From assembly GCA_020631735.1 (NCBI GenBank), contig CM036201.1, forward strand, positions 80,266,502 through 80,330,501: a DNA stretch of 64,000 bases, given 5' to 3'. Shown piece after piece: positions 45,905 to 57,100 of the stretch (positions are counted from its first letter, which is position 1; each line of letters opens with the position of its first letter). Made by a program: the position numbers and the translations under genes. Source of the stretch: Saccharum officinarum (taxonomy: Eukaryota > Streptophyta > Magnoliopsida > Poales > Poaceae). The notes under the pieces were generated by a model. The model worked only from the letters and a program-made list of their open reading frames with translations, made no database searches and had not been told where the DNA came from.

Positions 45905-46884
45905 CAAAGTCAAAAATAATTTGACTTACGACAACTCTATAAGTTAATTTATTGTTCGATAGAGGAAGTATGCCATACCTATCTAGGAGTTCCAATAATC
46001 ATAGCATTTCACTGCATTATGTTTAAATAACACATCCTTCAAATTCGATCACTTTGAATTTGGAGCATGGTGGTTAGTCAATGGCAAGCTGTGGTTGTGA
46101 GATCTGAGGTTTGGTATTAGGATTGGTTTGAGGCTTCCCTTTTTGTCACTGGATAGAGGGAGAGGTTTGGTACTATTGGGGTTAGCTTGAGGGTTCCCTT
46201 CGTCACAGGGACTTCGAGGGAGATTATGGAAAAAGGATGTAGACTCTACAGGGCTACGAGGTGGTCATAGCCTCATAGGATTGAGTGGTGAGGCCATGGA
46301 GAATTGCTGGCAGTGGAACTCGGTGGATCGCCGATGGACCGCCGCTAGGATATGGGAGCTCGAGATGAAGTGGTTAGCAGCATGGACAACGATGGTGGAC
46401 CTGACAATGTGTATGCAATCAAGGTTATTTTTCTCGACTTGTTATGTGTGTTTATTTTTCCTAAATTTATTCTACAATTAACTGGTGGATGACAAATAGT
46501 ACAATGACCTTGTCAATCTCAACATATGTTACCTCAATCTCTCGAAGCTTCTCACGGTGAAAGAGTGTGTGTTTTCATAAAGGTGAGTGCAAGCATCTAT
46601 GTACACATTGTGTTTTGAAAAAAAAAGTATACAAAGAACCTATTGGATAAAAAAAACCAACAGTTCGGATTGGTTACCTGAGAAAAGACCTGATTTAATC
46701 CAACTGACCTATATAGCGCCGCCCATAGAAAAAAAGTGTACTTTAGAGATGATCAATTATAATTAAACAATTTGCTAGTTGTTGCAGAGAGGGAGGTGCC
46801 ATTGAACCTAGGCTTACTTGTTTCATTGGAACAAGTGAAAATTCTGTGTACTATCATTATAAGCTCGGTTGTAGAGTATAGGTA
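45905..46884. other. intergenic, no gene seen
   Basis: No supportable exon on either strand; G-rich frame near 46281-46481 lacks a domain. Confidence 0.3.
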
Positions 46885-47120
46885 CTCCATCCGTATCGGA
46901 TTTAGAAATCGTTTAGGACAGCAACACGGTCTCCAAAACATAACTTTGACCTCTTATTTTTATAAAAAAATATTTATGGAAAAGTGATATATGTATACTT
47001 TTATGAAAGTATTTTGCAAGACAAATCTATTCATATAATTTTTATATTTGCAAACTCAACAACTTAAAAGTTATTGATGATTTATTGTCAAAACGACTTC
47101 TAAATCTGATACGGAGGGAG
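46885..47120. mobile_element. Stowaway-like MITE upstream of the MYB gene
   Basis: Left CTCCATCCGTATCGGATTTA and right TAAATCTGATACGGAGGGAG are long near-perfect inverted repeats, TA on both sides; 236 bp. Ends 574 bp before the MYB start codon. Confidence 0.85.
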
Positions 47121-47559
47121 TATAGCAGAAGGGGGTGGGCATATAGAAGCTTCTTGCTTGTGTATTATGGACACAACTACTATACTACTAGTTGTACTCT
47201 TTCTGCCTGTACTTGCTCATAACTGTCTGGATTTTGGAGCAAGTCACCATGAACAAGTAGAGCTAATAGGTAATCATATATTGTATTACATTATATAGCC
47301 CTCATTATCAGTTTCTTTCAGCACGACAAGAACCATGCTATACTCTAGCTGACACCAGCCTCTTGCGTGCGTAGACTGACAAGCAAGTCTCGTCTCTCTC
47401 GATCTGTCTCTCTCGTGCACATACACAAACGGTCATAGGACACACCTCAGCACGCATGGTGAAGGCAAACCCATGACGAGCTGAGAGACGCAGGCCACAC
47501 ACAGCTAGATAAAGCTAGCTAGGGAACCAAGGTCGCATTAGGCACCAGCAGCCAGCCAG

Positions 47560-47567
47560 TATATAAG
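47560..47567 (+). promoter_or_regulatory. TATA box of the MYB gene
   Basis: TATATAAG in CCAGTATATAAGCAG, 135 bp upstream of the ATG. Predicted transcription start near 47590, leaving an ATG-free leader of about 100 bases. Confidence 0.65.
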
Positions 47568-47694
47568 CAGCAGGCTGCCCCGTAGCCACCACCTGCTCGA
47601 GGCCACCATTCGCCACTCGGTTGGTGCTGGTGTCTAGCCTTGAGCAGGCCTGTCCAGCGTGCAGTTTGTTGCATCGGTTGCCAGCCGGCCGGCC

Positions 47695-48864
47695 ATGGGG
47701 AGGTCTCCTTGCTGCGACGAGAACGGCCTGAAGAAGGGCCCCTGGACTCAGGAGGAAGACGAGAAGCTGCTGCACTACATCCAGAAGAACGGCCATGGCA
47801 GCTGGAGGACCCTGCCGAGGCTGGCCGGTACACGAATTCATTCCCTTCTCCATCATATCGATCGTCTAGCTCATATCAATCAGATGATCGATCATAGAGC
47901 TAGCGATGGAGCTGAACAATGATCCTGCTGCTATACCTGATGGCATGGCATGGATGCAGGTCTGAACAGGTGCGGCAAGAGCTGCCGGCTGCGGTGGACC
48001 AACTACCTGCGGCCGGACATCAAGCGTGGCAAGTTCTCGCAGGAGGAGGAGCAGACCATCCTCCACCTGCATTCCGTCCTGGGCAACAAGTGGTCCGCCA
48101 TCGCCACGCACCTCCCCGGCCGCACCGACAACGAGATCAAGAACTTCTGGAACACGCACCTCAAGAAGCGCCTCATCCAGATGGGCTTCGACCCCATGAC
48201 GCACCGCCCGCGCACCGACTTCTTCGCCGCGCTGCCGCAGCTCATCGCGCTCGCCGCCCTCCGCGAACAGCTCGGCGGCGGTACCGCCGTCGCCGATCAG
48301 TCCGGCGCCGGCGCCGGCGCCGGCGTGGCCATCGTCCAGCAGGCCGCCAAGCTCCAGTACCTGCAGTCCCTCCTCCAGTCCGCGGCCACCACCATCGCCG
48401 CCGCCTCCTCCGCTCCGTCGTCCGACGCCGAGGCGGCGGCGGCGGCTCTTGGTCTCGGCGCCATCTGCTCACCGCAACTGACGGCGCTTGACAGTTCTAC
48501 TACCACTACTGCCCCATCCGTGGACAACGCCAGCGGCCAGCTATTACCATGCACGTTCCCGGCCGAGGCGCCCGTCAGCAGTGAAGAAGATGAAGCCAAT
48601 AACCAGCAACAGCAAACAGGCCTCAGCAGCTATAGCGGCCTCAGCCGCGCCGATGATGTCGTTGACGTGTTCGCGTGCCACGGTGGCAACTCGTCGCTGC
48701 CGCCCCTGACCGACCTCTCCGACGCGGCCAGCCTGTTGCCGGTGGACGGTTGCATGCGCAGCGCCACGGCGTCGTCCAGCTTCGGTGGCGGCTCCAGCTG
48801 CAGCCCGCTCCCTTGGCCGGAGTTGTTCTTCCCCGACGATCCTTTCATCACTGATTTCCTATGA
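47695..48864 (+). CDS. R2R3-MYB transcription factor, MYB53/92/93-like
   Basis: Two exons, 47695-47827 and 47960-48864, joined by a 132-bp GT-AG intron in phase 1, encode 345 residues. The N-terminus [18 protein letters not shown] is the plant R2R3 signature. R2 (about 14-62) and R3 (about 67-113) hold the regularly spaced Trp residues, with [17 protein letters not shown] between them and [18 protein letters not shown] closing R3. Just after it, [20 protein letters not shown] is characteristic of the AtMYB53/92/93 and MYB9/107 group, which promotes suberin and root endodermis/exodermis genes or lateral-root control; that role is inferred from the family. The C-terminal half is Ala- and Ser-rich with an acidic end ([12 protein letters not shown]), a likely activation region. 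The second intron found in many R2R3 genes is absent. Confidence 0.95.
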
Positions 48865-51139
48865 CATCACTGCGCATCATACTACATATTTGCTTGTGCA
48901 AACACATCTATATACGCTGATCGATATACGTATCTCCCTCTGAATTTTGTAAGCTTTGCGTACAAACATACATATATGTATACATATACGTGCATGCCTT
49001 TCAGTACATATATGGAGTACTGTGCTCCATATCATATTCTGATAGCATGACACATTAATTCAAACTTCAGAGTATATAGAATATGTATAAATATAAACAC
49101 GCACTCTGAATATATGCTAGCTAGCTCAGAGACGAGGAGTGTCAAGTCTGCAAGTGAGTCGTTCATGCATGAGAATAATACACATATATACTGCAGTGCT
49201 TATATATTGTAAATTTGTAATACTGATGGTATATGAAACAAAAATACAAAAAGGATCTTTCTCTGCATTTTCCAAGTTTATGTAAATGCATTGCATATTA
49301 TCTGAATATATATATATTTTGCTGAGCTTTAATAATTAGCATGATATTGACCAGAACAGTTGGAAAGTGTGTAGAGGTCGAGTAGTCTGCTGTCTTGGGC
49401 TTTTGTTGGCGACCAAACCTCCCCTAACATTGAGACTCCTCGCTAGCTCTCATGTCCTTCACAACATTGCTTTGTCATTGCGTGTCATGTCAAAAAAAAA
49501 AAGGGGGGGTGCGGGGCTTTAAATTGGAAAAGAACCGTGCAAAGTAAATAAAATAAAATCCGTATTGTGATCGACCCTTGGCTTCTCCGTTTTTCCTGGC
49601 GAGCAGGTACGAGTTGATTCACTCACTGACGCTACAGGATCGATCGAGCCGGCTGCCGGCCGGCATCTTATATTATTACTGATGAAGAAACTTCACAGTT
49701 TCACACTGCCGGTAATAGGGCCTCAGCGGCGACGGCGACGGCGACGATGACTGAGGTGATCGTCGAGCAACGGCCGGGAGTGAACGAGAAAGCAGCCCGG
49801 CCGTGCAACCGAATAAGGTGGAGTTGGTCGCGGTTGCTAGCTAGGGAAGTTTTAGAGCAAAAGCTCATCACGTCGCACGCACTGTGAAAGAGATGCTCGA
49901 GCTGAGACCGATCGCAGTAGTGCAGTGGCGGACCTTGCAGCAAAAAAAAAAAAAAAGTGGGGCTCAATTTGCACTACCTGCTGACTTTGTGTACATGGTC
50001 GTTATGTGGGTTTGCATGAGCTGAAGGTATGCTTGGATCATAGGATTTTGTATGGAATCTAGAGTTCCCCGTTCCTCTGCAAACAGTGGTAGAGGAAAGC
50101 GGGTCATGGCCTAGATGGTGGTCCGTTGTTTCTATATTGTAGCACACCATTCTAAGGGCATCGCCAGCGGACCGATGATTTCGGCAGCTGACACGGCATC
50201 TAAAAAATTAAAGATAAAAAACAAAAACTAGATTAGTGATGAGCACCGTGAATTCTGTTCGAGAGAACAGAGACCGTAAATTCTTTGGGAAGGTGTGAGA
50301 CTAGAGACGAGAGAGTCGCTAGCTACTTATTTTTCAGTGTTATCTTTCCTTCACGTCAGATGAGACATGATGTCGGCTAGCTACGTTGATACTCCGTTGA
50401 GGGCGCCCTAAAGAGGCCCAATCCATATGGCAAAAATCGGCCTATGGAGCGCTCTAGGTGTTGTGTGATAGTCTACTAGCTTCGCTACCGTCTGAAAATG
50501 AACCGCTTAGGCGCATTTAGAACACGGGAACACTCATTTCTATTCTGAAGGAAAGGGTCCAAAGGCATGTGTATTTCAGTACATAAAAGAAACGTTCACT
50601 CGAATCCTTTCGGGCTCTTTTGCTCTCTCTCTCTCAAGGCTGCATCACTCTCGCATCTCTCTAGTCTACTCCCCTTCGGTCCCGTTCTACATGGAATCTT
50701 GAGCGGACAGCTTGAGCAACAAATGAACAATAGTGCATGGTCTCCGCTTTACAAAACCCCCCTTACCCCCATCTTTTCCTCCCATATCCATCACAATAGA
50801 TGTTTGATGTTCATTAGTTCCACAAAAAGTAAAGAGATCTCCCAAAAAAACATGTGATTTAGTAGACTGTGCACCTAAGCAGTGATATTAAGAAGATCCG
50901 TAAAAAATACTTAGGTCAAATATCATGGTGTCCTACTTTGTCAGGTGCTTTGGCCTCTTATGGCGATGGCATCAATGGTAATAATCAGATGGACCAAATG
51001 AACATATTTTGTGTGGTTATTTCACCATCTGCAACAAGTGTGTCCTCTTCTTTATTTATTGGCTCTATGGTAAGGTTCGGTGTCTCCAACTTTTTCTATC
51101 GTGGTAGTGAAATATTGCAAACTTATGTTGCTTAGGATG
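48865..51139. other. 3' flank of the MYB gene and intergenic DNA
   Basis: AT-rich 3' UTR region (48865-49330) followed by unremarkable sequence. A short (GGCGAC)-type run lies near 49729-49747 and a CAGTGGCGGA hAT terminus without partner near 49923. No gene supported. Confidence 0.35.
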
Positions 51140-51298
51140 AATTCTCAATCAATTTTGTTTTAATGGTTTATACATCTCGCTACTAGCAAAGAGTGGCTAT
51201 TGCAATCTTTAAAGCATTTGTGTGGTGACAGTGTCTGCTGCTCGGCAGGGTACCTCGTTGCCGTTGCCGACAAGGATGGTGGTGTCGATGCGTTGCTC

Positions 51299-51473
51299 CT
51301 AGAGACCGATGAGGTGGGCGACGTTGATGTCGATGATGTTGTGTGTGGCGCCCGTGTCAACCAGGATGTGGACGCCAGTCCCGGACACTACTCCCGTCAA
51401 GTACATTGTGGGGCGACCTTGGACGGGGGAGTGGTTGGTCCTGATCATCATGAGCAGGTTGTTGTCGATGTCG

Positions 51474-51522
<49 letters not shown>

Positions 51523-51784
51523 CATAGTCGTTGACAGCCGTGATGTCAAAGAGATGTTTGCACTTGTGGCCTCGAGTGAAGGGTTCATCACAGTTGAAGC
51601 AGAGTCCCGATCGGCGATGTTCCGCCATCTCTTCGGTAGTGAGGCGCTTGAACGGGAGTGGTGGAGCAGCCGACGATGAGCTCGAAGTAGGTGTCATAGC
51701 CGACGGTGTCGAGGTAGGCACCTTCAGAGGTAGGGATCGTGGCGCTGTCTTTGTTGCTGGTGATTTGTTGGCGTCGGAGATCAC
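51299..51784 (-). pseudogene. gypsy zinc knuckle and aspartic protease, frameshifted from gag
   Basis: Contains the CCHC-like knuckle RRSGLCFNCDEPFTRGHKC, then a run of about 16 Asn, then the retroviral-type protease motif VHILVDTGATHNIID with its catalytic DTG. The frame is displaced from gag (which ends at 51791), and a further shift after AHLIGL ends it. The Asn run is the translation of an (AAC)n microsatellite absent from normal members, and lies between the two domains. Confidence 0.8.
51473..51520. repeat. (GTT)16 microsatellite inside the gypsy frame
   Basis: Sixteen perfect GTT units (AAC on the coding strand) encoding poly-Asn in the retrotransposon polyprotein. Confidence 0.97.
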
Positions 51785-51790
51785 CGCGAG

Positions 51791-52669
51791 TCATCGTTCG
51801 TATGCCCGAGCAAGGGACATGGTCATCTCCATGTCTTGCGGGTTCTGGAGCTTGACATCCGTCTTCGGTGGTTCAAGGAGGCCGACGCTGTAGATGTTCA
51901 TTTGTTGCTGCTCGTCGAGGGTGCCGGCCCGCGCTACGTGTGCCAGGAAGCGCTCTGTGTAGCCATCGACGGTGGTGGTCTTGCATAGGGATGCAAGCTT
52001 TCCTAATGGGTTGCGCCATGTCGATGGTCCAAAGCGCTCGTTGATGCAACAGGCAAAGTATGCCCAGTCTGTCACCACCTTGTCCTGCGTGAGGCGCATG
52101 TACCATTGTTGTGCTGTTCCTGTCAGATGGTAAGATGCATACCAAACTTGATCGTTCTCCGGAGTCTTCTGACCCCTGAAGAACTGCTCGCAGCGGTTGA
52201 TCCATGGTAGCGGATCCTCCTTGGCGTCGTACGTGGGGAAGGAGAGCTTGTGGATGTAGGGCGTCAGCATCGGGAAGGAGCCTAGTGCTCCCTGGTACAG
52301 GTGCGGGGGTGGGCTATTCATCTCCGGTGCCTCCTTGAAGATGTTGAAGAGCTTGCTCTCCAAGGCATCAACGATCTCGGGGATCGACTGGGACGATGCC
52401 TTCTCCTTTTGTTCCTTGAGGAAGGCACGACCAGCTGTTTCCATGGGCAGCTTGGCGGCGGCCTCCAGCTTGTTGGAGGTGATCTCCCGATCACGTTGGA
52501 GTTGGGCTGCTGCTGCGGCTTCGTCCGTCTGGCGCCCTTGCTCAATGTTCACGAGGCGGGTGTTGGCAGTGTCGAGCTGTTCCTTGAGCGGGTCGAGCTT
52601 GGCGTTGATGTCTTTGGTGAAGTTGTCGAATAGCTTTTGCAGGCCGGAGGTGTTGATGTTGTTACCCAT
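51791..52669 (-). pseudogene. gypsy gag (capsid) frame
   Basis: Starts at MGNNINTSGLQKLF (52669); the frame is open upstream to 52855, but that part is LTR/leader. After a coiled-coil N-terminus comes the retrotransposon gag core, with LPWINRCEQFFRGQ, VWYASYHLTGTAQQWYMRL and YTERFLAHVARAGTL. The frame ends with LARAYER followed by a stop at 51791-51793, where intact relatives read on into the zinc knuckle. This indicates a single-base frameshift. Confidence 0.85.
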
Positions 52670-53040
52670 GGCAACGGTGTGGGGATCAAAGTGGTCTCTG
52701 GATACCAGGTGTAAGGAATCTCCTGGTGGAGGTGGGGCGGCTATGGAGGAGGGAGGTGCAGTTAGGGCTTGGGTGGCATGGGAAGGGGGCGGCGCAGAGA
52801 GAGAGAGAGCGGCAGGCGCAGGAGAAGGAGAGGAGAGAGGGATAGGAAGGAGCAATCACTCTTCTTTTAGTTGATTTGATTGATTACACCCCCCTAGTAT
52901 TTATAGTCCCTATTGGACTTGTATTCCAAGCAACCTACGAGATATCCCTATAGATTGGATTCTCCCTTTCATAACTAACTAAACTCAGCGCCGTCCCCCA
53001 ACCTTTTCGGCAAGGGATGGTGAAACACGCTCCTCGGCAT

Positions 53041-53759
53041 TTTTTGGCGGTGTAAGGTCATTGGGCTCATTTTATATCATTGTGCTTCGTTTGCGCGTAT
53101 CTTTGACAGCATGAAAACATTGAGTTTTTATTTCTGTCGATATTGGAGGGCCATATGATGCTAAAGTGCCCCTTACGGCTCATGCGAAATGCTTATACGA
53201 TGAATGGCTATCATGATGCAAATGGATGCGTTCACGTATAAAATGGATATGAAGGCATTTTGTTTTAGTTTTGCCCTCGCTTTAACTTTGGTGGTCGAAA
53301 TTTTGAACCCTTAGGGTTTCTGTTTCATTTACCTTCGACCCTTGCTTTAACCCATAGATTTTTCATTTGGCTTCACCCTTGCTTATTTTTGGAGGGTCAA
53401 AGTATTTTTAGCTCTTGGGCTTTTCTCTTCTTTGTCCTCGTGTTTTTTTGGAGGATCAAAGTGTTTTTAGCCCTTATGCTTTTGAGGTTGAGCTAGCGAA
53501 TTTGTGAACTTTAGCGAAAACCCGGTAGCCCAACCTTTTAACTTAGCTAGTCCTATCGATATCCAGGCCTTGTTGCAGTCAAGGCTTGTTTCGGTATTCA
53601 GGTCTAAGACTGCTTGCCTTGGGAAAGATTTAAACAAAGTTTAATGGGGTACAAAGGATTGCCTCGTTAACGCCCTTTCACAAAGGCTTCCCAAAGTAAA
53701 AACCCACAAATGCATGCTAGCGAGAGATGAGTGTTCTCAGTGAAATAATGAGAACATGC
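53041..53759. other. sequence between the gypsy LTR edge and the minisatellite
   Basis: Non-coding. Already contains diverged copies of the minisatellite theme (TTTTGGAGGGTCAAAGT, TAGCCCTTATGC at 53380-53500), suggesting one larger repetitive tract, perhaps part of an LTR or its flank. Confidence 0.4.
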
Positions 53760-54123
53760 CGATTTGAGAGTTTTCGATATGTTTCGCCCTCACGTATTTT
53801 TGGAGTGTCAAGTCTTGAGCCCTTAGTCTTTTCGATATGCTTTGCCCTCTCATATTTTTGGAGGATCAAAGTCTTTAGCCCTTAGGCTTTTTGATATGCT
53901 TTGCCCTCTCGCATTTTCGGAGGGTCGGAGTCCTTAGCCCTTAGGCTTTTCGATATGCTTCATCCTCTCGTATTTTCGCAGGGTCGAAGTTTTAGCTCTT
54001 AGGCTTTTTGATATGTTTCGCCCTCTCATATTTTCGGAGGGTCGAAGTTTTTAACCCTTAGGCTTTTCGATATGCTTCGCCCCCTCGTATTTTCATAGAG
54101 TTGAAGTCCTTAGCCCTTACGCC
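53760..54123. repeat. about 60-bp minisatellite, six copies
   Basis: Unit reads TTTCGATATGCTTCGCCCTC then TCGTATTTTCGGAGGGTCGA and AGTCCTTAGCCCTTAGGC, with copy-to-copy differences of several bases. Older copies extend left to about 53260. Confidence 0.85.
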
Positions 54124-54617
54124 TATACATTGCCTGTACAAATCATATATTGTACTTTTTTGTATGTAGGCTTTTTTCAAGCTGTATATCAATGGTGGCT
54201 ACTTTTATTATCCTTGATAAAAATAGGATGAGATATAAACTGTTTTGAGTGTCGTTTTTTTTTAAAAAAATCCTTGCGACCGTGCCCATTCCTTGCGCGG
54301 CCAAATTTCGCAAGTCGCTGTCGCTGGTCCGCGGAGGCCTTCCATAGTTCCATCGCGTTCTGCCGTCCAGGTCATTTCCACGGCTCCCCAGATGGGCCGG
54401 CCGGGCCTCCATAGGCAGCAGGCCTCGGCGCAACGGCCTTCCCGCGCGACTGGCTGCGCAAGCAGCTAGCGGATAAGAAGCTCTCCCTCTCGCTGAGCCC
54501 ACCTACTCCACTTGCATTCACCCGACTCCGCTGCTCTCCCTCTCCCTCTCCCCCGCGGGGGACCGATAAACCCTAGGCCTCGCCGTCGTCGGAGGCGCCG
54601 CCGCAGGAGGACCCGCG

Positions 54618-56434
54618 ATGTCGCACTTCGGTAGGTCGGGTCCGCCGGACATCCGCGACACCTTCTCGCTCCTCGTCCTCAACATCAGCTTCCGTGAGCG
54701 AGACCTAACCCTAGCCCCTTCAACGCCGCTGCCGCGCGCCCTCTCTCTCTAATAGCTTCCTTCTCGTATTCGTCCTCATCCGCTTTGCAGGCACCACGGC
54801 CGACGACCTCTTCCCGCTCTTCGAGCGCTACGGCAAGGTCGTCGACGTCTTCATCCCGAGGGACCGGAGGTGAGGCGTCGGTTTGAATTTTCCGGCCGGT
54901 GGTTCGATGGCTGTTTCCTCAGGTTTTGTTTGTTGGTTGGCTCGCAGGACCGGGGACTCGAGGGGTTTCGCGTTTGTGCGGTACAAGTACGCCGACGAGG
55001 CGCAGAAGGCTATAGATCGGCTCGATGGTGGGGTTTGCTTTTTTTTTTTTGTTTTAACCGTGTTCCACCTGTGGGGATTTTGGGCTTCTACTTCTATTGA
55101 TAGTTGTGCCTGAACGTCGTTTTCTTTTGTCCAGGCCGTAATGTGGATGGGAGGAACATCATGGTGCAGTTTGCAAAGTACGGCCCCAATGCTGAGCCAA
55201 TGTGAGTAGGCACACCTGTAGTTAACATAACAATATGAACCATGTTGCTTATCTCATTTGTTGTAAACCACTCTTTATTTGATGTGACAGCAATTATATG
55301 CTAACAACAAGGAATATGATTAGGTTGATGTGTCTTGATTTTTTATTTGTCTGTGATCTTGTTGATGGTTGATGACTGATTATCTATCTCTTGTTACCCA
55401 AACACGTTTTAGTTTAATCTTCTGGCATGAGCATACCAATATACTAGTTATGCCTTATTTCATTTAGTCTTGATAATGTGAATGAACATTTTGGAGATTG
55501 TTTGTTCTTAGTTCCTTAGTTCAAAACTACTAAAATGAGTCTCCAGAAACAAAATCAGCAAAACTCTTGTCGTTCTCTGTATATTTTTGGGTTACTGATA
55601 CAGGAAATAGGTTGAGAGAATCATTTGTCTAATAATATGTATGAACAGTCGAGCATTGTATTTATCTAGCTTTAAGATATATAGCTTGTTTTTCTTAAGG
55701 TAAAATTCCAGTACCCATACAGTACTCATTCTGTACATCTAGTCTTCCATATGCATTCTTGAGGTAGCTTGTGTAAAATTTGTTTAGTTAAATGTATACA
55801 ACTCAAAGACAACACTTGCATTAAATCTCATGTACTAGGCTCTGTTACAGAATGTAGTTTTTTCCTCCTTGAATTTATTTGTCTCCTGAAGCTGTGTGCA
55901 AGAGATTGTATGCTTCCATTTATCTTATCCTCTACTTATTTCAATCAGGTCACCATAGTTCGTCCCTGTTTTGTTTTTTTTGTTTTGTTTCTGTAGCCGC
56001 AAAGGAAGGGTCAAAGAGGGGGTTGAGAAATCACGAGACAGGTCAAGAAGCCGTAGTCCAAGGCCAAGGTGAAGACTTTAGTTCCTTTCACATTATCTCC
56101 AGAATTACTTTAAATTGTGTTTTATGGTATTCCCCCCCCCCTTTTGCTCCAGTAACTATCCCTCCTTCCAGGCCTCTGCTGTAGCTATTCACTTCTTTCT
56201 CTGAACCTAAGTGTAAACATGAATACTGCCTTTGCTTTTCTTGCAGAGAAGCAAACTGTCGGTATTAACACTGCTTTCACCTTATTTGTGGAGAAGCATT
56301 ATTTCTAATATATCAATTTAGCATATCCTTAACTGCCTTCATTTTGATTTACTAGATCGGCAGTCTAGGCAACTTATAGTGCATGCATTGTTTTAACTAG
56401 GCACAGAGACAGAGATCATAGAAGGCGAAGTCGC

Positions 56435-56475
<41 letters not shown>

Positions 56476-57100
56476 CAGAGAAAGGCATGGCCGTGATAGA
56501 GACAGGGACTATCGTCGTCGGAGCAGAAGTAGAAGCCGAAGTCCGAGTTCAAGCCCTGACCACACAAGTCGTCGTAGAGCAAGAGATGATGGCAAGCACA
56601 AGAGCAGGAGTAAGAGTAGAAGCAAAAGCAAGAGCAGGAGCAGGAGCAAGAGCAGGAGCAGAAGCAGGAGTAGAAGCCGCTCATACCATAGGTTCCTCAA
56701 TACCAATTTGCAGTTTCACCATTTGGTTATTCTTTACATGTTCCCAAATTCTAATTTGATTTCTTTCAACAGTGCTTCACCTGCCCGGCGTAGTGCTAGC
56801 CCTCACAAGAGCCCACCGCCACGTAGGAGCCCCACTCCTGAAAAGCATACCAATGGAAAAGATTCACCTCTGTCACGCAGTGTTTCTCCATCACCAAAGC
56901 GTGCAAGCTCCCACAGCCCAGGCAGCGATGGCAAGGTTAGATTGGTGTTTAACTGCTGGCTATTTATTTTTTTGCCCATGCATTTGTTCATGTATCTTAC
57001 TTTTGAAAGCAAATTCACGTCAGGAATGAAGCTTGTTGATCTGGTGATGCCTAAGGAACAATCTTCCATGGGATTGCAGAATGTTGAGAAGGTTGATTGA
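54618..57100 (+). CDS. SC35: SC35-type SR splicing factor
   Basis: Eight coding exons: 54618-54693, 54791-54869, 54948-55027, 55135-55201, 55997-56068, 56401-56691, 56773-56935 and 57080-57100. All are GT-AG with matching phases, giving 282 residues. The start MSHFGRSGPPDIRDTFSLL is that of plant SC35 orthologues. One RRM carries RNP2 (LLVLNI, 18-23) and RNP1 (RGFAFVRY, 57-64). From about residue 113 an RS domain holds long RSRS runs (141-154 and 187-219), then a Ser-Pro-rich tail. SC35 binds exonic enhancers through the RRM and recruits spliceosomal parts through the phosphorylated RS domain, in the nucleus. The last intron (144 nt) is free of stop codons and in frame, so its retention would give a 330-residue form with the same stop. 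A 795-bp intron 4 separates the RRM from the RS region. Confidence 0.93.

Larger units (their letters stand above)
51140..53040 (-). mobile_element. Ty3/gypsy retrotransposon, 5' part (LTR edge, gag, protease), truncated
   Basis: On the minus strand a primer-binding-like site (TGGTATCCAGAGACC near 52690-52705, resembling the tRNA-Met complement) precedes gag. Upstream lies LTR-like sequence with a TATA (CTATAAATACT near 52898-52908). Gag is followed by a zinc knuckle and a protease, then the element stops near 51200 with no reverse transcriptase. Outer ends were not defined. Confidence 0.7.

Noticed and set aside
49923..49960. Third hAT MITE copy
   Set aside because: Only the left-end motif CAGTGGCGGA is present; no partner terminus found.
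51200..51679. Plus-strand frame with a poly-Val run
   Set aside because: Antisense reading of the (AAC)n tract and gypsy protease.
53760..54123. CRISPR-like array
   Set aside because: Contiguous minisatellite units with gradual divergence, no spacers.
56397..56706. Cys/Ser- and Leu-rich minus-strand frames
   Set aside because: Antisense translations of the (AGCAGG)n-type RS-domain coding repeat of the SC35 gene.
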